The notes under the pieces: generated by a model | What the model was told of the DNA's origin: nothing | The model's input: the letters and a program-made list of their open reading frames with translations, nothing else | The model's database searches: none | In this document: positions 1-15,066 of the stretch, one piece after another | Layout of the letters: the number at the start of each line of letters is the position of its first letter | Position numbering within the stretch: the first letter of the stretch is position 1 | NCBI RefSeq assembly: GCF_018691265.1 | Contig: NW_024881296.1 | Coordinates: 1,016,779 to 1,080,778 of the forward strand | DNA: 64,000 nt | Direction: 5' to 3' | DNA from: Tyto alba | Taxonomy: Eukaryota > Chordata > Aves > Strigiformes > Tytonidae | Made by a program: the position numbers and the translations under genes

Positions 1-1340
1 GTGTACACTTAGTAGCTCCTCTGGGTTCAGAGGGGCTACTTGTAGTGCAAAATCCTTCCAAAATATTTTTTTTTTTTTTTAAATAGCAAAAATTGAATAA
101 CATTCCATCAATTTTTGCAGCCTCCACTGACTCACAGTGCTTTCAATTACAATTTAAATAATGCAGAAGAGAAGCTGGAACATGGAAGATCAAGTTTCTT
201 AGCAGAGAATTGTTTGCTGCACCTTGAATTCAAAGGACGATGTGCACACCCGTTTCCCCAGATAAAATACAGCAATCACAACCTGAGTGATGCAAACAGG
301 CAGATCTCTCTCAATTTTGGTGGAAGTACACTGATTGATAGCAACTAAGCACCTGCTGGAGTATGAACTGGTTTAAGGTTCCCACAACAAACCTAAACTC
401 TTTGAACTATTCAAAAGATGCTCTCAGGCAAAATATCAGGATTCTGTTTAGCAAAGGGAAGCACATGATTGTTTTAATGCATTGTACAGCTGAAGCTGTG
501 ACAATGCAGGCTAGAAGAAGATGTTTTTAAGCGAAAGGGAAATCCATTGTAATTATAATTGTTGTTGTCTTTATGTATTACCAGTTGTATTGATTACCTT
601 CATCCTGTGTGGCACTGGCAACTAGGGAACGTGATACATTATCTCCTGCTAGTACTGGAGAGCAGAAGAGATTGGTGTATTTTTAGAAACAAGATTCCCA
701 CTATGTAATTGTAGCAATTGGATGATCATACACATGCATATTAAAATGCCAACTGATGAATTCCTGGGCAGTGCCAGCAAGCATTTCACTCTTTGGGTAG
801 GAGGAAAGGCCACGAATGAACAGCTCAGAAGTTCAACAACTGACAAGCACAGTGTTTTTACCTCTAACAGTGTCCTCTGAAAGCTGTGTGGCTCATATTG
901 TCCAGCATGAAAGGGAAGCTGGTAAAAAGCAGAATCTCACTTTCCAGGATTAAGAGATGAGGCATTTGCAGGTCAGAGTGTCCATATCTCTCCTGCCTTA
1001 CCTGGTCCCAGTACACATGAAATTATATATCTGTAATAGCAAAGAGAACTCATGGCCATCTACAGACATCCCTCAAGGGCTCAGTCCTGGGTCCCAGCTG
1101 CCAGCAGGTGTTGTTTGGGGTGCCTGTATTGCACAACGGAGCACGGTGCAGAGGTCCCTGGCTCACTAAATCTCCTTAAGATTGCAGAAGTGCAATGCTA
1201 ATTTCTGGGCACAGAACTGTACAGATGTGGACACACAGTTGGTAGGGCCAAGCTGCTTGTGAGCAAAATCAGTTGGGAGGCAACCCAGAACTGCCTGCGC
1301 AGAGCAGATGTGCAGCTGCATCTGTTGGGAACCTACATGT

Positions 1341-1371
1341 CTCGTAAAGCATTTCTACATCTCGTAAAGCA
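1341..1371 (+). repeat. Short direct duplication
   Basis: The 11-mer CTCGTAAAGCA occurs at 1341-1351 and again at 1361-1371, a 20-base period, with similar bases (CTACAT) before each copy. It looks like a local slippage duplication with no obvious function. Confidence 0.7.
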
Positions 1372-4300
1372 GAAGAAGCTGTTTCAAGACTCTCTGGGAA
1401 TAATATCAGCCAGGTTAACAGTCCCATCATTGGGCTGGTTTAGACAGGAGTTGTACAGAACTGATCAAGGTCTGAACCTTTCCACTAAGAGCCAAGCCAA
1501 GCGTCCCTAGGCAGAGCACAATACGGGTTCACTTGTAGAAGAAATAACGAAGGTACACTTGAAGGACTCAGCAGTCAGTCAGGTATGTGTCAGAATGCCA
1601 GATATCTTCCATTAGATTGTTGCTGTATTCAATACAAATAAACTGATGATCACAGACCATCACAGGAGCATGGTGACTAGTACACTTGGTAAAACTGGCA
1701 GTCCAAATAGTTTACAGTCTTTGGCTGTGCTAACTGGAATGCGTTTTAGAGGACAGCACAAGGGATGCTGTGGCAGACAGCTATAGCATAGGTGGGCCCA
1801 GACAAATTTTTTTTTTCAATTCTCTTTAAGTAGAATTAGTCTGAAACCTACTCTATAGTCTTGAATTTTATGTATTTATCACTGATATTGCAGTGATTGC
1901 AATTGGTGTTGGAGGCTATTAAATGCCTAATCTTTTTCAACCATTTTCCTGTTACGTTTATGCATGCTGATATTGTTCACGAATGGCAATATACTCCATG
2001 CAAAGGAAATTCCTGTCTGCCTTCAATGTACCACTCTTCTGTCTCATTATACACCCTTTTATCCTTTAATAGGTGGATGAATGAAGAAAAGACCCTTAAC
2101 TACCTTCTCAATATCATTTAGCTTTCTGTATACTTTCATCACGTTTATTATCACCTTTTTCAAGGTATACAGACCTTTTCAACCTAATGACCAAACAACA
2201 GACTGGAAACATTTCTAAAATATGGCTTCGATCCACAATATAAGAATTAACAGTCACCACAGTCAAAGTAAATTGAAGGCAGTGGTATATTGCCTAACAT
2301 CCTGATGTAAATGTAAAATAAAGGCCTACTCCGGGGGTGTAGTGCAACGTGAAATCCAAGTGTACAGACTTTGCATATCAAATTTTATCTTCATTTTAGA
2401 AAAGCCTCTAATTATGCTGAAATGTGTGCTTTCAAGCTTTCCAGCACCTGGCCTTCAGAAACCACCCGCAGTTAACTGCAGCCAATGACTCCCTCCATGT
2501 CATTCGCTCCCCACAAGGGATTTTAGACACTGAAGCCACAGCACCAGGTCACCTCCCTCAGCCTGTTCCCACCTGCCTCTGGCCAGCCACCAAATAATTT
2601 CTGTGGCTTCCTTTATGTTCTAGCCACCTTCTTCTACCTGCAGTGCTGGAAGGGAGTAGCCAGATCTGGCCTCTCAGAGCATACCACTCCACAGAGAACA
2701 CGTTGTTCTGGAGAGGGCATGGCAGGAAGAAATGTCCTTTGTAGCATTCAGGGCGATGCGAGCCAGGTTTCGAACGGGAAGCCACAATTTTCGCTGCCAG
2801 AGACTGCCACCTGTCTCAGGCACGTAGCAGCTCCTCTTGCCCTCTTCTAAGCTGCTTGGTTTAGACCTCAAACAGATCCAAAGGGAAATTCTGGATACCT
2901 TCACAGGTGAACTTCCATATACGGCCATGAAGCCACAGGCTGTGAGGGTTGGCATGCAGATACAGATCAGCATGCCAAAACTTCCACAGCAACGTGTAAC
3001 TAGTATACACAAATACAATTACACACACATTTATTGGGAGAAGGTGGTAGAGTGACTCGAACATGTGTCAACAGCTTCCCAGGGTGAGGATTTAAAAGAG
3101 CTATTTGGTGCAATAAAGACCGATGCTTAAGACACAATTTTCCACAAAGACGGCTTTTTTTGCTTAGGCGAGCTGAGTGGCTACTTTAATGGGAAAACTG
3201 GAAGCCTTTTATTGGGTGAGTAGTAGCTGAAACTGCAGGGGTATTCATGCCACCTTCTGCAGCATCTAATTTCAGCTGTGGTAATTCAGTCTGGTCTCTG
3301 TGGACTCCCTATATAGGCAGTGGAAAGACACTTCTCCAGAGGATGATTCAGCAGAGACAATTTTGATGCCCTGAATGGTCTTCCAGAGGCCTGAACTCCA
3401 GTGTTCATAAAGGGACCTTGAGCACACTCGCCTTCTGCCAAACACGCAAATGTAGATGCCTGATCTCACTTTCACACACATACACACCCTGTGTTTGAAG
3501 TTAAAAAAAAAAAAAACCAAAGAGAGCACTGGAAACAACAGGCCACAGACAGGGGATCCCAGATGTCTCCTTAAGCACCTGCTAATACGAAGGAAGCTAC
3601 CACCCTAAGAAAGTGAAGAACAGCAAAGGCTTTCAGTGCTAAAGGCAGAGGGTTATGCATCACTCACACAACAAATAAGACACTTGCAATTTTGCTTCCA
3701 CAGGGGTTCACCTGTCCTGCAGGGCTTGGAAAGAGTTTGGAATAAAAAGCCCTGGAAGGAGCTGAGGCACTCTTCAGCACACCACAGGTGATGCAAGCAT
3801 CTTCCACACGTAGGAGTAAGAGACACAATACACTCTACCAACTAGAAATGCTAAATGATGTGGAAAGGGCTCTGTAAACATGTGACCCTTATTTATTTTT
3901 AATTACTTCCCATATTGCTGAGAGCAGAGCTTCTTATTAGCCAGATCCAAAGTAATGATTTGTTATGGGAACTTTTCAGTCACTTTCAAGCAGGTCCTGC
4001 ATTGCCAGAAGCAGGTGGCAACAGGAAAACACTATGTGTCTCCCCTTCCACAAAAAGTAAAACCAGATAAACAGAATCTTTTTTCAAGAGAGCAGATTTA
4101 TTGTTTTGCTTACACTGAACAGGGTGATTTTTTTATCCCTGTTCTTTTTTGAACTGTTCAGCACCAGCATATAAAGAAAGACACAGAACAGCACCTTCTT
4201 GGAACCCAAGCTGCCAAATACCTCTTGGCTGGTGAGTTTCTTTGCTAACAGCACTGGGAATGCTAAATGTTTCAGTATTCAACCTTCATTTCTTGGTGGC

Positions 4301-7168
4301 CTCCTACTCTTGAAGGTAGAAGAAACAGTGCTGGTACTCTACAGATGTTGAGGAGGTTGCAGCAGCAAACAAATCTGACCTGAGCTGGTTTGGGTTGACA
4401 GTTCTGTGCACAGCTTACATTTTATCACTCCAAAATGGCCAAATGCCAGAGATGGGTGAATGTCCAGTGGCTACACAAAGTCTGAATCAGCCTGACAGGT
4501 GTTTCAGCGTTGCTTTACCAAAAGGGATAAATACCAGGTATTAATTATTAAGTGATCACCTCTGAGGGAACGGGACAGAAACAATTTGTTGAGCAGAGTC
4601 TCAGCTAGCACCAACACTATGATGTATGTGAGTGTGCTCACCCTCCCGTAAGGCTGCAGCGTTTACAAAGGAGGGTGAGCGGGCAGAGCGCCTGAAAAGG
4701 GAACAGGCCCGTGGCTCTGCACAGAGATAACAGCCCTCCAGCTGCTTATTTAGCCACGCTCAGAATGCATCCCATTTTGTGAATCTGCCAGCACGCAGGA
4801 AAAAAACAGGGACATGAATCCCCTTGCTCAGCAGAGGCAGGACACAAGCTTTTCATTTTCTAAGACAATATTATTTTTATATGCAGTCTTAGCTAAACTC
4901 AGGAGTCCTGATGTGTTCTTACTCACTTCAAATTCCTTGTCTACTTTGTCCAGCTAGAGACTGAACAAAGATTTGGGGCTAAAGACTCTGATGGACTGCA
5001 GAAACAGGGGGACAATGATATGTTCAGCTATTTTGTTAAACCTGAAGACTTCGGAGATACAAAACTTTGCATTTACTGGCATTTTTTATTGCCAGTGGGG
5101 TTCATGATGGTAAGGTCTTTGGAACTTAGAGATTCAGAGCTTGAATCTTTTTTTTTACTTTGGCCTATTTCATACTCATCATATCAGGATAATCCATTTT
5201 GATACACCCCAAGGAAACAAGGGGAAAACCCTCAGATTCCTAACTGGGTTAGAACTATACTAAACTTTCCATGGGCAAAGATCTAGGCAAGGGTGATCCT
5301 ACTCTGACAGAGTGACAGCACTAAGGATGTAATTTAAAGATAACAGAAGTCAAAGAAGGAGATGTCAAAGGACTGGCACACAGTGTTCTGGGTTTTAATT
5401 GGGGCTGGCTCCTCTGGAGTATCCTCTGAAAAAATTTTACACAGGAGCAGGCCATTAGTTGTACAAGACCACACGCAAAAGCCTCAGGAAAAAAAAAAAA
5501 AATCTTCATGCAGACAAACAACACTAATCACCAAAAAAACAGGCATCACTTTATTTTCTTTTTGTCCTCTGCAAGGTAAGTGTAAATACATACTGGCAGT
5601 CACACACACGGATTTATTCCTGACTTTCAAAATGTTTTTAATGCCAGAGTCCAAAGCTTACATATGTGCCTTAAGTAGATATCACTACAGCTTGTTGCAG
5701 TCTACCAATACAGCAATTTATCACCTCTAATCCCTTGGGAGACCCCTCTCCTTTAGTATCCAGTGCCGTGGTAAAACAGTGATTCTGTTTTTTCATAGCT
5801 GAGCGATATCAGTGCAACAGGAAACACAAATAGCATCTCCAGGCATGAGAAGAGGTCCTGTGGTGGTGATGTTTGCTTCCTGGGAGGTGAAAGGGTTGAA
5901 TTTAACATCAAGGTGTTAGATCAGCCAAAAAGAATCACGGGAATAAAAGAGGTACTCAAAAGCTCACACAAATGCTGTATATTTCCCACACACTAATACT
6001 AGCTGCCACAACTGCTGAGATTATCTCCTGTTCTTCATGGGACTCACTCATTCACCATCATACTTTCTCTAAACAAGTTTTGACTTCCAAGGGAAACTTG
6101 GGAGACTGGTGCAGAGCATTACCTAAGGCCAGCATTAGACTGGGTTCCAACACAGCTCTGACCCACCGCTACCTGCCCCCTCGTATCAGTGCCAGTGCAG
6201 AAAACAAAACAGTTATCTTTCAGCTCTGGGTGCAATGGTCCAGTCTATCCCACAGAAAGCCAGGCCTGACACTTTTCACTCATTAATCTTTCCTACAGAA
6301 AAGAATGAGCCTTCAGAAGCTGTAGAGATAAGTTTATAATGCAGCGATGAGTCCTTCTACACAATCAAGAGAGAAAAACACACCATGGACACTTACTGCA
6401 CTGGGCCCTGGGGCATGCTTGTAGCTGTGTGATGTTACCAGAATACACATTAACAGACAGAGCAATAACAAGGTAATAATTGTGAAGGGGGAAGAAACCT
6501 ATCTGATCCACTCTTAAACTGAATTAAAGGCACCACACTAGCTTGCATATAACAGAATCTGACTCAGGAGAAACTGGTGCTGCTCTGTAAAAGCAAACGA
6601 GCCCCAAGGCAAACTTGAGCATACAGTGACTCTTTGTCATGCTTTGTAGGGGGTTATCACCCTACATTTTTTTTAGGTAGCACAGAGTTGTAGCTCTGTC
6701 TACCTGCATCTCTGTCAGATTGAGAAAGGGCGACTCTCTACAGAAGCGGCCTAGCTGGTAACAACATACAAATCATCAGCCAAAACCAGAGATGTGCAAG
6801 TAACACAGGCCTCTCTGAAGGCACGACCTGTAGGATAATTTAAGCATATCTTGATGGTGTAGAACTGCAGAGTGGAAAAATCTTTGCAGTGTAACCTGCT
6901 GTCAAAATGCATCTGAAAAGGCATTTAGACAGGAAAAAATATCAGAAGACTCATGGCTCAGCAGCCATGAAGTGGATGCACCATCCATCCCAGACTGGCT
7001 GGCTACGAGCAAGAGAAGAATAGATCAGTTTGTAACAGCTACCCCAGCATGTTCAGTCTACATCTTCCTCACACCTGAAGCAACCCTGCAAAAGGCCATC
7101 TGATAGAAAATGAATTCCATCAACACAATTCCGATAAAATTATCCCAGAAGGTACAAGAAGATGTGCC

Positions 7169-7184
7169 GGGGGGGGGGGGGGGG
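7169..7184 (+). repeat. Homopolymer G run (16 G)
   Basis: Sixteen uninterrupted G residues lie in otherwise mixed-composition upstream DNA. Such runs are unstable, prone to sequencing error, and able to form G-quadruplex structures. Confidence 0.95.
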
Positions 7185-7640
7185 AAGTCGTGCTAAAATG
7201 CCTACATTATTTTTGAGTGAAAGCTGGTTCACATCCCACCATCTCTCTGAATAAGAAGAACAAGCACCTGACTGGTGAAAGATCTCTGCGGTGCTCCTGA
7301 AACTCCCTCCCGCTCCACGTGGTGGTATGCACAGGAGTCTTTGCTCCTCAAAAAATCCACGCTATTGCCAACAGTTTTGTATCAAGAATTAGTTGCTGCT
7401 CAGAGAACTGTGAATGATTTCATAAGCTGCAACGTTTCCTAAGTGAGACAGACTGCCGAGGAGACAGAGGTCTGATTTTGGGATATAGCTGCATCACTAG
7501 CAAGGGTCATGCATCTTGGCTCCTCCACAGAGGAGAATTTGTTGGAAACTCCACCCAGTACGGGGTAAACAGTGAGTTACTGAGGATATGCTCTCTGCCC
7601 AGGGGATTTCTTGCTGAAGGAGACAAGCCCCTTTGCAGCA

Positions 7641-7675
7641 AAATATGGATAAATATGGATAAAATATGGATTATG
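7641..7675 (+). repeat. Three tandem ATATGGATAA-like units
   Basis: Three near-identical copies of an AAATATGGAT unit follow one another with 10-12 base spacing. It is a small minisatellite-like duplication in non-coding DNA. Confidence 0.8.
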
Positions 7676-10600
7676 GCCAAAATTGGAAATAATTATATCT
7701 GCTCTGCTCACATAACATTCCACAACTGGGCAATTGGCCCAAAGCCATTTCCATGCAAACCAACTGCAAGTCGCCATCAGTCTTTCATTTAAATCCACAG
7801 AACTGCTGACTTACATCTGACCGAGCAGACGAGAAAAGACCCTGTGGCCAACATTATAAACAATTCCATAAACGCAGGGAAGTCGAGACAAAGTTGCTCC
7901 TTCAAAACATCTGGCAATCAGCTTGTGTTGGGAGGACAAGTCTTGGGGCTTTCACTGCTGTTTGGAGCTGTGTTTCCAACTCACTAGTACTGCCTATGTG
8001 GAAGAATGGGGGTATGAGAATTCCTTAACATCTAGGTCTGATCTCAGATCCCTCTTTGGCCAGATGAGGGTACAGAGCCAAAGCTGGTGCTCTGAAAATA
8101 GCCCTCTCTCAGCTATGGTGGGAATCGAGGCTCCCTGCAGCAAGCTATAGACCCTATAAATGGATAGGTGTGTTGTGCTTAAACTTTTTTTCAGTTCAGT
8201 GGTTAAAAACAGAAAACCGAGAGTCAAATTCACCACTAATGCACACTCCTTGAGTTTAACAAGGTTAGAGATGTGGTGGCTGCAGCTCACAGCTCCCTTG
8301 AAATGACACAGGCTGCACTTAGACTGTACAGTTGGTGCAGAGAGCTGCAGGGAACAGTGAGGGGAAGCGCTCCCTGGCAAGGGCTTCTGCAGAGCACATC
8401 TGTGACACTGTGTAAGCCTGCGGGGATCATATTTGCTTGCTAGAATCAAGAGGCTGGCTCAGAGACAGCACCCTTTTCCCAGCACTGAAACCCAGTTAGC
8501 CATGATTTAGAGAGAGGGTTTCTACTTGGAACCTAGTGAATTTAAACAGATTGCTCAGGCACCTGGATTTACCTAATCTCATCTTTCCTAGCTCTCCTTG
8601 TGGCTACAGAGCTGGTTCAGCTGCTCTCAAGAGATCTCCATCTGATCCTGAATATTTAAGGGGTAGAGGTTGGACTTCTCACCCACTCATCTGCCATGCT
8701 GTCTTTGTGCTTGCCTTTGTCATCCTGCCGTTTCCCTCCCTGACCAGTTCACATTCGCTTCTGCCTGCTCCTTCCCACGTCCTGCCTGTTCTTGCTACAA
8801 ATGTCAGGGGTTCCGTCTTGCCACTTTCTGCTTGTGACACAACAGCAGGGGACCACAGGGAGACCAACAGACCCCTCTGCCTGAGGGTCTCATCCTGACT
8901 GCTGGTGCAGCCAAAGGCTGCTACATGCAGGACTCCAGGGCAGCTGGGGCAGACAGTACTTCTGTTAGCATTCAAAAACATTTTGGTTGTTTGGAGCATG
9001 GTATTTTCTCTCCAGATCCTGTCTTATTGTTTACAATTTACCCTGGCCATATCTGGTCCCAAACCACCTGACATGTATTTCTCATACAAGAGCTTTCCAG
9101 GAAGCAATCCTGTTCTTCTGAGATTTACCCTTGTTACGTGCCTACATCCCAGATGCTTTGCATCTCAATGAACATCGACCAAGAAAGCAAACCCATTGCA
9201 CGAAAAGATGACAGAGGAAAAAGCTGATATATGTGGTACTGAAAACAGGCATCAGATACAAGTCTGAAAGACAATGAGAAGGATTTTGACAAATATCTTC
9301 AAAAGGAACCACTTTCCTTGCATTGCAGCTGCATTTGAGACAGAAGTTGTCATTAACTCAGAAAAAACCTCAGCCATTTCCATTTTAAAACCTGGAACTG
9401 AATCTTACTTTCACTTATATCCAATGGACATTTTGCCATTCACTGTAAAGAGAAAAGGGCCCGATCTTTGAAAAAAAATAAATTCTCACATTATTTTTAT
9501 TGATACGCATCAGTGACAGTCACACAGCATTGGTTTGTGAGGAAAACTTGTCAAAAACATCTGAATCAGGCACCTGAATTTCACTGACTGTGTTGACATA
9601 AAAGATGCGAAATGAACTTGTGCAATTACAACAGGATATTATAGGTCTTCTTATATACATACAAAACCAGCTCTAGAGGTAAGTTTCAATGTTCCTAAAC
9701 CTCAAAAAAAAACCAACATCCAAACCCCCCCAAAAAAACCACTCTGAAATGCCTTAGAAATGAAAAAGCCTTAAAATAGATGTTAATAGAGATTATGGGC
9801 ACATATGTTATTACCCTGAACAGCTCAATGTGCAAGAGATTGCTCTAACAGTGGCCATCACATACAAAGAGTTAGTAGTTTGTACCTTCAGAATTTCCTA
9901 CCAGCTGATCTGCAAGGGTGTTTGGAGGCTTCTGACTCCTGTCATCACAAAAAGGAGCTCACGCACAAGGAAGCAGGATGGCTGCGGAAATCAATTCACC
10001 TTTGTCCAATAAATAAATTGGATCATTAAAACAGAAGAACGGTCTTCAACCATTTTTAGCATTTTTCATCTTAAATGTACATAACTCACAAAACAATTAG
10101 TCACACTGGAAAGCTTTGCTCTGCTACTGAAAGACCTAGAAATCTTTCTTTCCTGCTGACAGTTGACATACTCACACAATACCACCTTCTAGGAGAAGGA
10201 AGTATTGTCAGGCCTGGAAGGAAATAGTACATGTTGCCTGTATATCATTTTGGCTGTCCATAACTTGCGGAGCTGCTACACTTGTCAGCTGTTTTTTCCT
10301 CTGAGCTTGCCTGAGTAACAGAGTCGAATTAGGGCTGAAGTTCGACTGCTTTCAGTGTGTGCTTGTCTTAAGGTTGGTTGTATCTCCTTCACACCTGCAC
10401 ACACCAGCACTGCCCAGAGCTTGCCAGTTTTTGCCAGGTACACTGGTTTGTCTATTACCTCTGCTGACAAGCCTTGCCATCATTAAAATGTACATACGCT
10501 AAAATACACTTTGCACATGCTGATGAGTTACATACAAAAATATGTTGAGGCCAGGTATATGCGTAGTATTGCCACACTGAAGTCATTAATTTTGGCCACT

Positions 10601-12438
10601 TTGAGGATGTGGTCTAGACCATGGCTGGTAAAATGAGTCTGTTTTGACATTCATGAGCTGGTTAATCCACTGGGTAGCCCTCATCTGGCAAAAATGTGAG
10701 CCTGAATGTTCATTAGATGCTCCAAATCAGCTGCAAATGTGGTTGAGTCTCAGAAAAGAGTTCCTTACAAGAAAAAAAAAAAAAAAAACAAACCAAAAAG
10801 CCCTCCCAATAAACACTGTTGAGTGTCAGCAACCTTATCTTTACCCAAAGAAGCCTGAGCCAAAAATCAAAGAACCTACATGCCCTTCAGATGTAGGAGA
10901 TTTCTCAGACCTACCTGAAACACTGCCATTTCATCTGTTTTCTGTAACTACATAGGGTTCTTTGTAGTTAACACATTTAGGATTGTTCTGGGATTTGTAA
11001 TGGCTTGTGAATCACAAGAGATTGGCCTGCTGATGTAGTAATGCCTTCTCGCTTTCATAACTATGACTCCAATAAAGATAGCTAGGAAGATTTGTAAAAA
11101 GTAATAACTTGCACTCCAGATTTATTTGTTCTAAAACAGACGTTACAATGCCTTATATTTTATGCTATTGCAACTAGAACAGATGGAGACAGTCCCTTCC
11201 TTGAAGGGCTGGGAAAAGCTAAGACACCTTTGTTGGATTCCCAAAACAAGAGAAACCAGTGCCTGGTCATTCTGCATGCCCAGAAGTCAATGCTGAAGGA
11301 AGCAGCAGTGATGCAGAAGGCATGGGCATCTGAGATGTTTAGACGAGTATCTCTGTGCCTCTGAGAAGATGTGAGAGGTGCTACAGCACTGGGAGGAAAC
11401 AAGAGACCACCATACCGGGGTTGTCATAATGGCTAACACCTAGTGTGAGGAGGCCAGGCTCAGCGAGTTCCTTTCACTGTCAGAGACACGTGAAGACCAC
11501 ATGGAGCAGGAATTAATTCAGACAATATTAAAACTGCAGCGAACGGGGATCCTCAGGACCTCTGCTGCACCACCAGCTAACAGACCCACATGAGCTCTTC
11601 AAAAGAGGGTTCCTGATGCGGTTGGTGGATGCCCTGGGGCAAAGAGGCACTCCTGGCTCTCTCAACTCCAACACAGATGAGAGTTCTGCAGTGCCCTGTG
11701 GAAGAGCTGGGCAGTCTGCACTGATTCTGGATGGAGCCCAGGGCACCAACCACTGCTCAAAGAAACAAGCATCAGCTGCTTATAGATCTGTTTTACCACC
11801 TTTCGAGGCCAAAGGACAGATCAGCCGTGGAGTTTAGGAACAGGCTGCTTTGGTAACAGTTCATTCTCTGCTCAGCTGCAGCTTTGTTTAACTTAGCTAA
11901 CAGTGGCTGCAGAATTTTTCTTTTACTAACTGTTGCCCATTTAGAACCCAGCGGAAAGCACGTATTATTCATTCAGTCAGTTTTCATAATGCCCACCTTA
12001 TGAAACCACAGCCACAAACAATTTTCATGTAAAGCTTTTGAGGTTGATTGGCAAATTCAGTTAGACAAGCTCATTCTGTTTGATAATGCAGTAGTAGGGG
12101 TTATTTCAGCTATAATCATCTAAGATAAATGCAGTTTTACTGAATTAAAAGCATTTCAGAGAAATGTGCCAATTCAGTTTCATGTCAGGATGAGAAAAAG
12201 TCAAAACATTCTGTGAAGATAAATTGCAATGGCTTGCTTTCCTGTTTTCAATTTGCTTGATTTTTTTTATATTCCATTTCCACAAAAAAATTTAAATTAG
12301 CTAGCATTGCACTAACAATAGTAAAAATTAAAGCCTTTGGCATTAGTGATATGAAATGATCTGGTAGGTCCAAAGACCATTTAAAATTCATTCTACAGAT
12401 AATTTCAAATCTTCAAGCGTCTGGTTCGATTGTGAATT

Positions 12439-12459
12439 AAAAAAAAAAAAAAAAAAAAA
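12439..12459 (+). repeat. Poly-A run (21 A)
   Basis: An uninterrupted A run is followed by a purine-rich GAGAGAAAGAAA stretch. It could be the tail of a decayed retroposed element, but no element body or target-site duplication can be recognised beside it. Confidence 0.9.
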
Positions 12460-15037
12460 GAGAGAAAGAAAAATCAAGTATGATAATTTTTCGGGAAATC
12501 AACTATCTAGTTGATCAGCAGTGTTGCCAGACACAGCAGAGAGGGAAGCAAACTGCCTGAAGTTGGAGGATTTATCTAGTCTGTGATTACAGCAACTTTC
12601 TTCCCCATACACTGAGTGGGGAAGCCAGAAAAAGCTTGCACTGCCAGAAGCCATGTTGTACCATACATATTTTTGAAATTAAAGAGGAAAAAAAAAAAGA
12701 AAAAAGAAAAATAACTGCACTATCCACTGCTAGTGATCCACCACCTTTCAAAAGATATGCTGCATTACACTACACAATACACAGCACAGCTTACAGTGTA
12801 ACTAAAAGTTACATTCAGGAACCACCACATTGTGAACTCCAAAAAGAGAAATAAAAAGCTAAATTGTTTCCCTAAACGTACTCAATTTTCTTGAGAATTA
12901 TGAATGACTAAGTTTAATAAAGAACATGGATGTAGACTATCACAAGTTCTCCCTATCATCCTCAATTCCCAATCCAGGAGGAGTGGCTGAGCCTCCAGAC
13001 CATGCGGGTTTTTGGGAGACAACCTTCCCGAACCATCTCGACACACCACGATACCATTTTTTTCCATTTGAAACTTCTGTGAAGGCTGCGCCCTCTCGTG
13101 ACAGTTTAGGACTCAGCAACAGTAACTGATAAAGCTGCTTTGCTCCAGCTAAATCAAGGCTGGACCTCGGAGTTACCAAAACCAGTCCTGCTTGACTTAA
13201 AACCTCTATTGCACTATGCAGATGGGCTTCACATTGAGACGGGTATCTCAAAATGACAGTGTTTTTTCACCATACTGTGAGAAAAGAAATTGCTTGGTGG
13301 TATACAAAAAAAAACACCAACCACTATATGTTTGAAAAATGGATAGGACACCACCCTAGAATAACCTTCAAATAACACACAGTGTTTACAATCCATGCAA
13401 TTCTGTAAAGGAAATTTTCATATGTTGAAAATATAACCTTGAAATTAGTGTTGTAACCCATGGATTCCATTTCACAGAACTAATACATAATGTGGCTAAT
13501 GCTATTATAAAGAGTCAGTCTGCCTTCGTAAGCAAATGTAATCTCCTTCAACCAGCAAAGCTTATGCAGGAATGACTAAAGAAATCCCACACATCTTGTC
13601 AATCATTCACACTATGCCTAAGTGAAGATCACCTTCATTTTTTTATGTGGAATACTTACCCCCCCATCTGATATTGCATTCAAGTTAAATTAATGTTACA
13701 GACTCACAACTGCATACTGATTAAAGTTTCTGGTCCTAGAAACTACTGAATACCACCAAGGGAAGTAAACTTTCCTCTGGTCAAATTGGCAGGGACCATT
13801 TGGAGGGATTGTTTGCCCTTCTTTGTAGTTTAGGACATGAGTCACTTCCTCAAATCATCTGGGAATTTTACTTGACAAATTTCCTTCTATTCTAGGACCT
13901 AATTACTGACACTATCGATCTTTCTGGCTCCCTTCCTGTGGTACATGGTTGTGCTTGTGGCTTTGGTCTTTTCCACAGAAGGGCTTTACTTTTTTTTTTT
14001 TTTAGGGTGCTAGGGCTCAGGTTGCTGTCTGGGGAGTCCATGGGCAGTGTGTTTATTCTGTATGCTCATTCAAATCATTGATACATCAGCTGTGTAAGAG
14101 AAGTTAATTATTAAATTACATTCTCTAATTATACTATTTACAATGTTACGATAGGAGTGATTAACACTCATGGCCAGTGACCATCAACTAAACACAGCTG
14201 GAATGGGAAACGATTCTTCATGGACTGACACCACACGCTGAGGTATATTTTGGGTCCCTGGAACTCAAGGGCTACTGCCAGATATGGGAAGAAACAACCT
14301 AGTTTGTCTGTTGCTTTACAACAAAGTATTTCACTGCTTTTACAGATTCTTCTCTGCATCCTTACAATTTATAAAACACATTGGGTAAAGGTCAAAGATC
14401 TTTGACTGCTAAATTGCCCTACCTTTCAGTTCCTTCACTGCTTCTCTTTCTGTCCTGCCAAGTCCGCACAAGCTTTACACCACATTTCTGATACTAAGCT
14501 GAAAAAAAGAAAACCACCACCAGGCGGCAAAATCTAATACTCATACAGCCTCATTAATAATCACCTATGATTATCTTTAGCTACTGTAACAGGATACCTA
14601 ATGTAATAGAAACATTAGAATAACAATGTAATTTCCCCATGTTTCACAAAAGTCTTCTAATTTAATAAGCAATATAAGGATAATTATAATTACTGTTAAA
14701 TGCATTTGAGGCATTTTTATTACACAAACCTATTTCAAACATGAAAAGTTCTACAAATAGCCTTGTTTTAAGCCTTCCTCAGCCAAACTAGTGTGTATTT
14801 AAATATATGCTTAAGCCTCTGTAGGAACAAAGCTTTACCATTACACTTTGATCACTATTTTATTATTGTAATTTGCCAGCATGTTGTAACTGCTGTACAC
14901 TGTTCAGTTTGCTACTGTCAAAGGATGAATGGCAGGCTTTGCACATTATTTAAAACCATGTTATGCATTTTTAAAGACCTAATGTGCTGGTAGTTCTGAC
15001 AGTATTCACCAGTACAGCATAAACAGATATTAGGAAA

Positions 15038-15066
15038 CAAACAAACAAAACAAAACAAAACAAAAT
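15038..15066 (+). repeat. AAAC/AAAAC microsatellite
   Basis: Tandem AAAC units pass into AAAAC units. This is simple sequence about 0.8 kb upstream of the CpG island, with no neighbouring element recognised. Confidence 0.85.

Noticed and set aside
2161..2195. CCTTTTCAACCTAATGA, slightly like the 3' end of a CR1 LINE
   Set aside because: Match is short, with no terminal octamer repeats and no recognisable upstream body.
7994..8449. 151-codon open frame on the minus strand
   Set aside because: No recognisable domain, no promoter or splice context, and comparable frames overlap nearby; probably chance.
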